From Epinephelus fuscoguttatus (lineage: Eukaryota; Chordata; Actinopteri; Perciformes; Serranidae): a stretch of 64,000 nucleotides of DNA. Below, in pieces: positions 33,046 through 55,523 of the stretch. The stretch covers positions 21,043,479 through 21,107,478 of the forward strand of contig NC_064762.1 in NCBI RefSeq assembly GCF_011397635.1, in the 5' to 3' direction. Made by a program: the position numbers and the translations under genes. The stretch's first letter is position 1; every line of letters begins with the position of its first letter. Below the pieces are notes generated by a model that had not been told where the DNA came from, searched no databases, and worked only from the letters and a program-made list of their open reading frames with translations.

Positions 33046-33051
33046 TTTATT
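33046..33051 (-). promoter_or_regulatory. churc1: candidate churc1 poly(A) signal
   Basis: TTTATT on the + strand reads AATAAA on the churc1 strand, about 240 bases after the stop codon. It is the first canonical hexamer in a suitable place, so the churc1 3' UTR probably covers about 33025-33288. Confidence 0.5.
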
Positions 33052-33288
33052 TACAGTACATCAATTCACATAAAGATTATCTGGTCTTGTCATGGATAAT
33101 AAAAAGCAACGTCCTGCTCAACTGATATCAGCATACAGTGGTTTATAAACAGACAAGGACTTAAAATATGGAATATATAATTGAAGAGGTGCATTAAAAT
33201 TTAAAAGGATGATAACCAGCAGCCAGCAACACGTCTGTGGAGGTGACACTCGATCTAAAACATGAATCATGACCTGCTGGTGTGACGT

Positions 33289-36049
33289 CTAGAAGAGAGG
33301 CGCAGACTGTCTGGGGTCATCTGGTAACACACTGATGGAGTCCTCTGCCTTTCCACACAGCATGCAGAGCATAGTGTACTCCTGGACAACACATAACAGA
33401 TGTAATAAACAGACTGTACAAGGCAGCAACTAACACATACAAATACAGATCACCATATGGTTAATAAACTAGTGTGCAGACACCTTACCTGGTATTCATC
33501 AACAACAGAGAAAGTGTATTCGTGCCTGGCGATGACGTGGTCACAGTTTTTGCAGACATCTGGAAAGAGAAATGGGCATTGATGGATTATTTTTAAACAT
33601 ACTGAAGATGAGTTTCTTAGAAGGTGGGCGTTGTTACCATTGACTTGTGGTGAGTTTTGACAGATGACTGTAAATTTTTCTTCATAAACTATATAGCTAT
33701 TACCATTCTGACACATTAATATTCTGCTTTAACAGTCTCCGCCCTTCTTTAAAGGTTTTCCACAAGATTTTGGAACCTAGCTCTGGGGATTGTTCCCATG
33801 AAGGCACAGTCGTAGTAGTGAGGTCGGCCTGATGTTAAAGGGGAGCTACGCCCATTTTCAAAATTCACATAAGTTATTCCTACAGTCCAAAAATATTTTA
33901 CGGTATGAACAACTCTCTCCCAAAAACTAAAGTGCTCAAACTCAAAGTTGTGATGTCATCAAGTATAGAGTCTGGAGCTGCTCCAAAGACAAAGACTTGG
34001 GAAAGATATTATTGATGACACTTAAAAGCACCCAGGGGAATGTTCTGAGTATATGGGTACATTTTCTGTTTCAGAGCTGAAAACATTGCAATAGAATAAA
34101 GCTCATTTGAGTGTAGATCGAATCAATGTAGCGTCATGCTCACAACAGTCACCTCCAGGTAGACAACTGGCAAATGATTTGAATTGCCGACATATGTGAA
34201 ATCCACAAACTTGTTAATTTCTGTTGTTATTTTCAGCTGTGACCTTAACGTTTAAGACGTAGAGTTAAACATGATGGTACGACTGAAAGGGCTTTCTGAC
34301 AGCAAGGTAAAGCTATGAAAATACTCTAAACATAGCGTACACTTTAACTGAGATTATTTTTTTTTAGTTAGGGCGTTTTTAAGGCGGCTAAAAAACAAAA
34401 ATGTTTTACATTTCATGTACGTGATATGGGAGTAGAACCTGCAAGTTATTATAAACACACATTACCATGCGGTCTATAAAAGAGGAAACAAGCTTTCTGT
34501 GGGTCCTCAAAATCAGCCTCACGTTTATTGTCTATGAAGCAGTTCCTGACTTTATATGTGATGACATTATGAGTTTGAGTACTACTTTTGTGGTTTCTAG
34601 CTTTAAGAGAGAGAAGCTCATGTTCACAAATATTGATTGAAGTTTCCTAGACCATGTAAATAACTAGGGCTGCACAGTTAATTAAAACATTATCAAAAAT
34701 GCAATATGGCCAATTGCAGGAGCTGCATTTTTTTTTTTTGATGAAAGTAAAAACAAAGTCCCAACATGCCATTATAAATGAAACATTGTGGTGCTATAGA
34801 GGTGCCCCAGCCGACAAATCATGTCCAAGACATAAGGAAAAGTGTTTGCTCGGTACAGACCCCAGCAAAGATATCATCATCCTTTTAATGTTTTTTTAAT
34901 TTATTCATTTCCGTAACCCTTGTCCTGTTAGGGGTCGCGGTGGTGCTGGAGCCTATCCCAGCTGACACTGGGTGAGAGGCAGGGTACACCCTGGACAGGT
35001 TGCCAGACTATCACAGGGCTGACACATAGAGACAGACAACCATTCACGGCCAATTTGGACTCATCAATTAACCTGTGTGTGCATATTTATATCTATCTCA
35101 GGTTCATATGCCCCACCTTGGGCTCAAACCAGGACCTTCTTGCTGTGAGGCGTCAATGCTAACCATTGCACCACCACCATGAAAATGAAATGCAAAAATC
35201 ACCATTCCCACTAAAATCTGTTTACAAATTGCATTATAATTTCTTGTGCATATTGTGCAGCCCTGGAGATACTATATTGAAATTCTTACTTTAAGATGTG
35301 TTCTCCTTTAGACCAGAGCTCTGTGCAGGCCTGTTAAATACTTATGGACTGTGGCATGTTGAAACAGGAAAAGAATCTTCCTCAAACTGCTGCCACTAAG
35401 TCGGAAGCACACTAGTACTACTTTACTACACACTAGCACTACTAAAACACCACTACATGATATTATTTAAGATTAACCTCAGCTTGAATCAGCCCAAATC
35501 TGAAAAACAGTGCATAAACAGTCGAATCATACTTTTAAATCTAAAGGTTTTTCCCCACTACAATAAAAAAACGCTTGGTGAAGTTGTGTGAGGAGCACAA
35601 GAGGAAGAAGAGTGACTAACGGTCATATGTGACGATCTCCTCTCCATCATCATCCTCTGTGGCTTTATTGCTGATCAGCACAAAGTCCCTCTGGTGGCAG
35701 TTGGCACAGCCCAGGTAGTTCATCAGGTAGGAGCCATTCTCCAGACAGGTGTTGCCCTGAGCAGCACATCACAGGACCACAGTTAACTCTTTATGCTTTA
35801 CCAATGGCGCCCTGGAATTTAGCCTTAAGCCTTAACATTATATCAAAACATCATCTTTTGAGGTGCTTGGTTTTCCTGTCCTTACATAAATTAGCGTTAC
35901 TCACCATAGCTAACTAGCTAACTATCACCCTTACTTACTAGTACACCAAGTGGGCGTTGTGCCCTAAAAATAAGTAGTAAGTAAGTAGTAAGCTTGTTGC
36001 CTCAACTTACCCGGTCCGGGTATTCTTTCTGCACGCAGCCGTTGCACAT
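33289..36049 (-). CDS. churc1: Churchill domain-containing protein 1 (complete, 112 residues)
   Basis: Churchill is a small zinc-binding nuclear factor induced by FGF that acts in neural and mesoderm fate decisions (family knowledge). Four exons join in phase: 36049-36011, 35756-35621, 33559-33489, 33381-33289. The protein begins [13 protein letters not shown] and shows the Cys/His ligands in CxxC pairs (CNGC, CANC, CKNC, CMLC), the [17 protein letters not shown] core, and ends [10 protein letters not shown]. Its length equals that of human CHURC1 as I recall it. The start ATG sits about 270 bases from the znf106 first exon on the other strand. No frame damage is seen. Confidence 0.96.
34885..35190 (+). 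mobile_element. LINE-tail-like dispersed repeat
   Basis: GGGGTCGCGGTGGTGCTGGAG, then CCTATCCCAGCTGACACTGGG, GTACACCCTGGACAGG and CACATAGAGACAGACAACC match a repeat found throughout teleost genomes, from memory the 3' region of a non-LTR element. It lies in churc1 intron 2. Confidence 0.65.
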
Positions 36050-36367
36050 TTTAACTTTAAAAGCCTATTTTATTCAAGTCAGTTGGCGATAAAACACTGT
36101 CAACAGCCTTTTTTAGGGATGCGAAAACATCTCTTCCGCACTGGACGGTGGCCCCTGCGGCTCATTAGAGTTGTAAAACACCGTGGTCAGCGGACATCGT
36201 TGCAAACCCCCCACCTGTAATTTGTAGATCTATGAAGACCGCCCGCCGCTGCCTCACTTCCGGTGTCATCTCCGAACGATTGGGAGACGTCACGGCTACG
36301 TAATTTACGTGCGCAAACATGGCGGTTGAGCTGCAGTAGAGTTTTGTTGCCATGTGAAAATTGTCTG
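36050..36367. promoter_or_regulatory. shared (bidirectional) promoter of churc1 and znf106
   Basis: The two genes diverge from this stretch. It holds an ETS-type CACTTCCGGTG site at about 36256, a CAAACATGGCGG element (YY1-like) at about 36326, and clustered CG dinucleotides, with no TATA box. A possible znf106 leader donor (CTG then GTAAAT) is at about 36369, and the coding exon acceptor is at 36790. Shared control is inferred from spacing; the motifs are seen. Confidence 0.6.
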
Positions 36368-36792
36368 GTAAATATGAGGCATTTAAATTTTATGGATACT
36401 ATTCATGTCAGAACAGTCGGTTAGGATTTAAGCTAAGTGCTGTTAACGTTACCCAGCGGCTGGTGTTAGCTGTAATGCACGGACCGTTAGCTTGTTTAGC
36501 TCACCCCAAACGTGCTTCAGTGAACGTTGGCTAGCTTTGACTTGACACCCACGTTGTGCAGCTGTTAACACTGGATTACTGCAGTGGTGTGTTGGTTATA
36601 AATTGTGTCATTGTGTTCACCCTAATGTCGATATTACGTAAAATATCACCTGCAGTTTATGTCGCATAGGCCCAAGGCTTTTATTCTGTGATGGTATGAT
36701 GCTATTGAGACACTGCAGTTAGGCTATATTTATCCTGTGCTGCAGAGCTTTGTTTTCACATATGTGCTGTTCTTGTGTTCACCTGTTTAGAA

Positions 36793-47273
<10,481 letters not shown>

Positions 47274-49700
47274 CAGCAGCAGCGCTGAAGTAAGGTAGCA
47301 GATAAGGTTGGAGTCTCATCCATTACAACACATCGACTGATTTTCTCTTTCAAAGTTCTTCCGGATTTTCCGTTTTACTTTCTATTAAATTCCTGTGGGA
47401 GAACATATTTTTCCTGTATTTCCCATCTTATTTCCTCATCTCTTCGGTGTTGTGCACCCTGTGTGACCTCTGTGACAGTGAAACAAGGCAGGCCGCTTGT
47501 TATTGATCCCTGAAGCCACTGTATGACAGGATTAAGACATTCACTCTAAAACCTTTTGGGACCTTAGTAGCTTAGTAACCTCAGCAATTATTTGTGGTTA
47601 TCAGTAATTCTTCTTTTTTAAACAAGTAATTCATCCCTCTTTTTTGGATCTGTTGGTCGACACCATAAAATATATTATACAGTAACCCTCCTCAGATATG
47701 TGTGTGTGAGGCTAATTATTCAGAGCATTTCTACAGCTATGCTGCAACTTATAGTGTGGGCTGTTTCCAGACTCAGTTAACAGGTTTTAATTTGTGGAAC
47801 ACCAAAGCAGAAATGCCACATTGTCTGAACCTGAACAAAATGAACTTAGTTATACATCAAATCTACAGTTTCATAGTTATTTTAAAGGAGTATTCCACCA
47901 ATTTGGTGTTGTGTTCCTGTCACATTGTCAGACTCACACTAGACAGTTTAAAAAAAGGATTAAAACCAATGCAACAGAACAGGTGATATTGTCTTTAATA
48001 CACGCATTTGTCTTCCCTCTTACACCCGGCACCTATAATACCCACAATGCAACTCAACTGCTTACAGGTCAGTTGCAGAGTCACGTCTATAATGCTAATA
48101 GGGGCTAATATAGCATCCAGCTGATAGATTCAAGCAGAGATGAGAAGCTGGCTACAGTAGTCTGGTAAGCTCTAGGCTTGGGCACAATCAAGTTATTATA
48201 GTATACTGGGGTATCTATAAAAACTTACATGGAGAGGCTGTATTGAGGATGTAATGTATGTAGTGCACATCACGTGCCACTAGAAGTCAGTTTCTGCTGG
48301 TGGAACAGGAAGCTGAGCTGGCAAACATGGCGGCTGCCAGTAGTGAAGACAGGATTAAACAACCAGTTAGCAATGGCAGAGAGACACAGAGGGACTAAAC
48401 AACATATTTTAACATCTAATTCTATGAATTAAGGATTTATTTCAACCAAACCAGAGTTGGTTATTGTTGTAAGAGTGGACTAACTAACTAGACAACTAAC
48501 AAGATTAACTAAGACAGTTTTGGTGAGCTTTTTGTTTGTTTCTGTCGAGTCTGAATGAAATGTGTTTGGATTAGTAAACAAGGCAGTTCAGCTCGTCTTA
48601 GTTTGGCGGAAGACACAAACTTACATTCAGGAAGTCTGCAGTTGTGTTTTTCTGTCTAATAGGAAAAATAAGAGTATATTACCTTCCTTGACAATTTGTT
48701 TATTCATTAGACCAAAGAAACGGAGAGCTTGTGGAACATTGTGAATTCACTGGTCAGAGAGGTTAAGAAGTGCTGCACACAAATACCAGCATAAACCGCA
48801 TACCCTGGTAAAATTTCGGGAAGGTTTGAGAAAATAGATGCCGCCCAAGCCCAGTAAGCTTCTTCCTAACTCCACACATCCAGATAGGTTTCATTTCCAA
48901 ACTTGTAGCCTTCAACTCCCACTGAGGCTGACTCAAGTCACATCACTTTAGACAATTTATCAGATTTAATGCAGCTCTCTAATTTTAGGAAAGGTTGGGG
49001 CTCTGAGGAGGATTTTCAAATCTTTTGGGGTTGTTGTCAATTCGCTTTGGTCGGGACATGCATACGTGGACGGTAGCTCAAATATGGAAACAAACAGGCT
49101 TAACTTGCTGGTACACTGTATTATATTTAGAAAGTGCAGTTTGGGAGTTACTCCAGGGTTTTAAATCCACACGTTAATATTTTGCAACCTATTTCCTGTA
49201 TAAAGAATAAAAATCTTCACCACCTGCTGTCACGTCAGATTTCTCTCGAGTTGGTAAATTGTTAATTGTTGGTGATACCACAGTGTAGAGACAGTATATC
49301 CTTAACTACTTCTTGACTCAGACATTTGCTCCTGTCCCACTTCAGAACTCTGAAATAAATTCCTTGTTTTGACCGAGAGGTTTGGTTTAAAAAAAAATAT
49401 CCTCATCTATAAATGTATAAACCATCTGTTAATTTATAATGTTTCCCACAGAGTTATTCTAGGCAATGAACTTGTTCCTTTTATCACTTTTTCCTTGTTT
49501 GAAAACTCGCGCTTTGAACAATAGACGTAAGTAGTTGTGAAAGTTGTCAGACCAAACCTGTAAAGAGAGTTGTTCAGTTCAGTGAATTCAGTGTTAAAGT
49601 CATGCCTTAATTTTTGTATGTAAAAGTGTACAGTGTGTATTTGACCTGTGTTTAATACCTTCTGTATGTGTACAGCAATAAAGCAACAAATTTACAGTGT
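47274..49700 (+). other. znf106: znf106 3' UTR
   Basis: Non-coding sequence runs from the TGA at 47271-47273 to an AATAAA at 49677-49682. It includes a repeat-like block near 47883-48110 (AAAGGAGTATTCCACCAATTT start, a motif common in fish dispersed repeats). No further gene is visible. Confidence 0.6.
49677..49682 (+). promoter_or_regulatory. znf106: znf106 poly(A) signal
   Basis: A canonical AATAAA sits at the end of the long 3' UTR. It faces the capn3 poly(A) signal on the other strand about 30 bases away. Confidence 0.6.
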
Positions 49701-50294
49701 TCACTTCAGTTTATTTTAAAAACAATGTACAGCACATTCAGTATTTCTCTTGTCAAACAGTATTCATACACTCAGTCTTTACATTATAACATTACTCAGC
49801 ATTGGCATCTGTGCATTACTAACCATATGTTATTTATGACATGAGACTTAGAAAGGTCAACTCTCCGCTTTGCCGCCCATCACTGCTTCATACCAGACAC
49901 TAATGTAACATGATTATCAGGTTACACTGACTTCAGCATTCATCAGAGTATGTCACTCTCATCAGCAGTGTAGGGTCGAGAAATCTGATGATGTTTCGGG
50001 AATCAGCCTAATACTGATAGGATGTCAGTCGCCTAAAAATGAGCTAAAATTAAACTGATATTAAACCTAAACCATCATAGTCTGAGTGATGACTGAAATT
50101 TAAATGTCACGTAAAACTGGAGAATTAATCAAGCGGCAAATTTTGACCTCAAGACTTTGTTGTGCACCTGTGCAAAAATACAATTTGTTCAGTAATGCTG
50201 AAGAAAAAATAAAGTTAAGTTGCTGTCCAGGAGAGTTGTGTCACTAACGTGAGCTCCAGCTGTCTGCAGCTACATCAGTGGTCAAGAAGGTGGC
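49690..50294 (-). other. capn3: capn3 3' UTR
   Basis: Sequence between the capn3 stop codon and its candidate AATAAA. No coding potential or repeat is evident. Confidence 0.5.
49711..49716 (-). promoter_or_regulatory. capn3: candidate capn3 poly(A) signal
   Basis: TTTATT on the + strand reads AATAAA on the capn3 strand, about 580 bases after its stop codon. If both hexamers are used, znf106 and capn3 transcripts end within a few bases of each other. Confidence 0.5.
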
Positions 50295-53200
50295 TTAAGA
50301 ATACAAGGTGAGCTGAAGCCACTGGAAAGAAAAGCAAAAGATGAGAATAAAGATAACAGACAAAAAAAAAACACCCACCACAAATGCAATCCAGTACAGC
50401 AGTGCAAATCAAATCAAAAGTGAAACATGTAATTGTTTGCATCAGATAGCTATTGATTAATTTTTCTTAGACTTAATTATGAGCTGCAACTAGTAAAGAG
50501 AGCTCAGCACATATGTTTCAGTGCTGCATACATATCTATTTTTGGTCTTTTCAATTAAAGGGTGACAGCAAACACCCCTCTGGTATAATGTAGCCGAATG
50601 CAACACCGCCTCAAAGTCCAACCACAAAACATAATACTAAACAGCATTTTAAGCGGGGTAGTAATTACGACAGAGCTACAGCTGTTCCTATTTTTCTGGT
50701 CACTCAGACTGCAACCATGTCAAAGCTCTAATAATCATAGCGCAAATGTGAGTAATACCACACGCAACACAATATAGAAATGCATTAAAAGATAGCACAA
50801 GACACACACTTTCACTTTGTAGATCACGAAAACTAAAACTGCCTTACCTCCAGGACGTTGAGCTTGATTACTCCATCTCCGTCTTTGTCAAAGGCATTAA
50901 AAGCTCCTGCAGGAGACACAACAGTCTTCAATCAAATCTCTAAGGTAACCTTTAATTCATGCAGTATCGCAATGCTGCAATAAAGGGACCTACTATAGGT
51001 TGAATTTTGTCCTTTAAAAAGTCATAAAAAGGTACTTGTCATAGCACAGATTTAGTTTTGAAGATAAAGGGTAATGTTGGTTCTTTTCCACCTTGGTCCT
51101 ATTTCCCCATATTGTTATCTATCTAAGTGACTAATTGGAACAATTTTTGAAATCAGTCCAGTATTGAACGAGAGCGCTGTGGTGAAACAGGCTGCAATAG
51201 AGCCACTCTGGGCATTTGCGCACTGTCGAATTCACATCCACTAATCATGCTTGTTTTTGTAACACACAGGCTTAGACTTTTATTCTAAGGCCCAATCCCA
51301 TTTCAGTGTTTATGTAAATATTGAAAATGTTTTTTTACTACTTTTGAGGGATCACAGCAGTCAGTGTAATAAGAATAAGAAGAACTTTATTAATCCCCAA
51401 AGGAAATTTCAAAGAAGTCTGTAAGATCATCTATTTAACAAAGAATTATTAAGTCTGATGGCTGTGGGTATAAAAGAGAGTGAGTGTGTGAGAAATAAAC
51501 TCAATCAACAATCAAGCTTTTTCTTTATTAAAATATATTAATAAATTTATTAATATGCTATATTATTAATATGCTATACTATATTTTGTATTGTGTAACT
51601 TATATTGTGTTTATACAGTATATACAGTATAGCCTATATATATGTGTATATATGTGTATATCTATCTATCTATCATCCTACCCACTGCGTTTGCCGCATT
51701 CATCATGCTTCGTTTGTTGAATGACAGACGACAGGGGACTTGTGCTAGCTAGCTAACCAGCTAACATTACGAGGCAGCATAGTTATACTAGCTGGCGTGT
51801 TATCGTAATGTGAAAAGTCCGACCATTTTGCACGCCAGATAGTGCGAGCTAGCTAACTAGCTAACAAGCAACCTGACGACGGTAACGTTAGCTATGTATG
51901 AACTTTTTTCCCCGCCTCTTGCTCGGTGGTAGCCATGGCGACTTTTACCCCTTGCTGGCAAGTCAGCATCTGAAATCCCTCGCTCCGAAGGGCTAGTTTG
52001 ATACCCACCCCTCATTATGCCCCCTACCCCTACACGCAAAAAGGAATTGGGACACCACTATCCCTCGCCGGAACGCGCAAATGTAGGGGTAGGGCCAAGG
52101 GGTAGGGCTAAGGGGGTGTATTGGGACGGGCTGTAAGTGTCTGACACCATTATAGAAATAGACCTTTTAATTAAAAACTAAAGGCCCAGACATGCCTAAC
52201 CAACTTCAGAGAGCTGGTGTCAACGAAAGCTCCCTGCTGTGTCGCCTGACATGTCTTGGGCAAACAATTGCACCTGAACACACTGCAAAGACTTGAACTG
52301 TTGATCAACGAACATGTATGTTCTGTGCTTGTGTGAGAGGACGTAACTCTTCACATCACCAGACAGCAATCGTTTGTAATCCTCATTCAAAAAGGGAAAC
52401 TGGAAGACCATCTTGATGTTAGTTAGCTAGTGAGCGCATTAATAACACAATCCAATATGGAAAGAACAAGTATTTACCGTGCACCAGTGACAAGTTTGTT
52501 TTGTCCCTAATCCCTCTTGACTTTAGCTTTTTGTTTACTTTCCTCACTGCTGTTTTTTTTTTTATGTGCTGAGCTGAATTGCCAATCAGAGTGATTTCAT
52601 TCACTGATGGACTACACCATCTCCAATGCGGATTCAGTATGCTGAATCAGTGGGAAAAAAGCAGACTATCGCCGACAAGGGGCAAAAGTGTGGGACACAC
52701 CGCAGCAAAGACCATCCCGGATGCTCACCGATGCTCCAACACTGACCATGCGCTTGTTGGTTCAGGAGCTTTAGATCCTAGCCCAGAAATCGCTATCACC
52801 ACACCCACCAGACATTTAAATAAACAGTAATTTTAGCATGTATGGAACCAGTGTATTTTCACATCTAACTGTGTGATTGAGGGTTTATTTCAACTGCCAG
52901 CTGCAGCCATATTGCTCAATACTGGACCAGTTTCAAAAGTTGTTGTTGTTCCCATTTGTCACTTAGACAAAAAAAAAACATGAGAAAATAGTGCCCAAGT
53001 TGAGAAATACCAAAGTTACCTTTTTAGGTGTCAGCCTTAATGGTACTACTTCTGTTTATCAAATATATCAGGTCAATTTTAAACTAACTTTGTGTCCACA
53101 TAGTACCAGAATATTTGATGACCCATGCAGACATGAGACTGATGCAGTCAGTCCTTAAAATATATTCTTCATTCATTTTTTCATGTGCAAACTCAGGTGT

Positions 53201-55523
53201 GACGTGTACTTACTGAACATGCCCTCTAGTCTCACAAAGCAGCAGATGTAGCTGTCAAAGTCGATGTTGAGCTGTTCGTCTGCATAGCGCATGGCTATGA
53301 TGTCATACAGCTGTCTGTTGAGGTTAAACCCTTCATGTGGAGAAGATGGCACAGAGATGGTCGATAGTTAATATCACATGACAGGTTCTTAACAGGCTGC
53401 AAAATGTGGGATGTGATTTCTGACAAAGGTGAAGGTAGGACAAACCTGTGAACAAAATTAGGAATATAACTCTAATATGGTTTTATTTTAATTTTGTATT
53501 GTGTTGTAAACTTCAGTCAACTACAAATTAAGTCTAATGAAGTTTTATGACGTCCCCTCACCTGCATTTTTAACAGCGTTCCTCATCTCAAAACTACTGA
53601 TGGAGCCAGATTTGTCTTTATCGTAACGTTTGAAGATCAGCTGCAAACACACGAAAAGATGGACAGTCAAATGAAAACTTGTAGGTTTGTTAAACATGAG
53701 CAGAAGCTCCAGGGTGGTAACAACAGTCCTACCTGCCACTCCTTGATCTTTTTCCACAAATGTTTGAACTCCTGCAGGTTCAGCTTCCCCGTCCCATCAG
53801 TCTGAGAGAGGGTCAGTTATGGAAATACCAACACAGCTAGATGATTTGAGAGAGTCACTCCTGACTCTTGGAATGAGCTTTGTCCACATGAAATTTTGCC
53901 TCATTATATTTGTGTTTATTTTGGGGCTGCGTCCTCGATTTTCGTAGCTTTATCTTTGATGCATGCTGCCTTATGTCACAGTGTGCACTTCCGACCTGCC
54001 ATACATGCCAGTCTGCCACACCTACCTGCCAGCCTATCACCAGTCCATACATCTCCCACTCCTGCTGGTCCACCACACCCATCTTATCAAGCTAATGCAT
54101 CTCACCTGTGGATCATTACCTCCTGCCAGTATTAAGACTCCTGCTTCACAGACTCTCTTGCCAGGTTGTTCTCTGTCATTCGCATGCAAGACTTTCCAGC
54201 ATTTATTCTCAGACTGCTTCCTAATTGCCAACCTTGCCTGTCCCTGACTCTCCTGTTTCGTCTGCTCCCCTGTTAAACCACTCAGCCTGCTGTCCCTGAC
54301 CAAGAGTTCTGCTTCTACATTTGTGGTTTCTGTTCAACTGTTCCATGTTGCTGTGTGGAGTGACTGCCAGTCAGCTCTCCGTTATGAGTTTATCTGTTCT
54401 GCTGCCTGTGATTGCACATGTGGTTGCACACTCTGCCTTTGTGTGTGCGCCAAAGAGTCCACGCATCATTGCTGTTGTCAAGACCCTTGCTCCCTACAGT
54501 CAGCTCCACACAAGCGTGTTGGCCTCTCTCAGGTGTACTCCTGGTACCAGACTCCCTGCTTGTCCAACATTACCCTCTGCCTATTATAAACTGTCCTTCC
54601 GTGTTTGGTGCTGCTATTGGGCTCAAGCCACACTTGTGATAGCTTATGGTCTGGTACCTGATCGCTACCTTTTTATTAGGTCTCAACCTCAACCACGTCC
54701 TGAACATAGCAGAAAAAGTGCCTGTTCTACACAGAGACTGTATTAAATAATGAAAGTAGCTACCATGACGTCACCCATTGGGTTGTGGACTCCCATTTTG
54801 AAGCATCAAATCTTGGATTTTGGCCATCACCATCTTGGATAAATCAGCCAGAAGTGACCATATTTGGACGAGAGGGTGGAACCGTGGAGGAGCGAGGGGT
54901 TGAGTGACTTTAAAATTTGTTGTAAACATGTAAACAAGCTTGGAAACATGTTTATGTCTGCTGTGAAGAAACCAAAGTTTTTGGCACTTCTGCGTTGGCT
55001 CCATTTTTCAGCCTCAGAGGTTGTGGCTTGGTTCTACCACTGGGTAGAGGGATTCATACTAATAATCTGCTGATTGACACAGGGCTTCATCAACTCCATA
55101 AACTCCTGTAGCTAACCAACCGAAAAGATACATCCATCAAGGCGATCATACTCCGACATGTCTCAAGGCTGAAACCCTCTGTCTTCATATCATTATCTGT
55201 GAAAAAGGACAGCTCAGTATGAAAATTCACCTGACACCATTACGTCATTATTATTACATCATAATGTATTCTTCCCAGTGTACTCACGTTTGGAGAGTAC
55301 GTTCCTCATGATCATCTTGAGCTCATTTGCACAGACCTGCATGTCCTGATGAAAGGCAGAACAATTTGTTGTACAAATATTCACACAGTAAAACACCCAC
55401 ACAGCATAATCTGTGTTATCTTCATCATCCTCTTTGCGTACTCACCTCACCAGCAATCTGCCTGTAAATGGCTCTGAACTGTTTTTCCTCTTCAGTCTCC
55501 TCCTCAGATTCGAGCAGTTTTCG
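50295..55523 (-). CDS. capn3: capn3 C-terminal penta-EF-hand exons (17-24)
   Basis: Eight exons encode the penta-EF-hand domain. Clear calcium loops are [26 protein letters not shown] and [14 protein letters not shown]; an acidic lead-in ([23 protein letters not shown]) precedes them. Exon 19 uses a non-consensus GTATCT donor. The last exon (27 nt) gives WLQLTLYS and the stop. In the family this domain mediates dimerisation and calcium binding. Confidence 0.95.

Noticed and set aside
54321-54746. 141-codon open frame in a capn3 intron
   Set aside because: Sequence looks like retroelement untranslated DNA and there is no recognisable protein motif.
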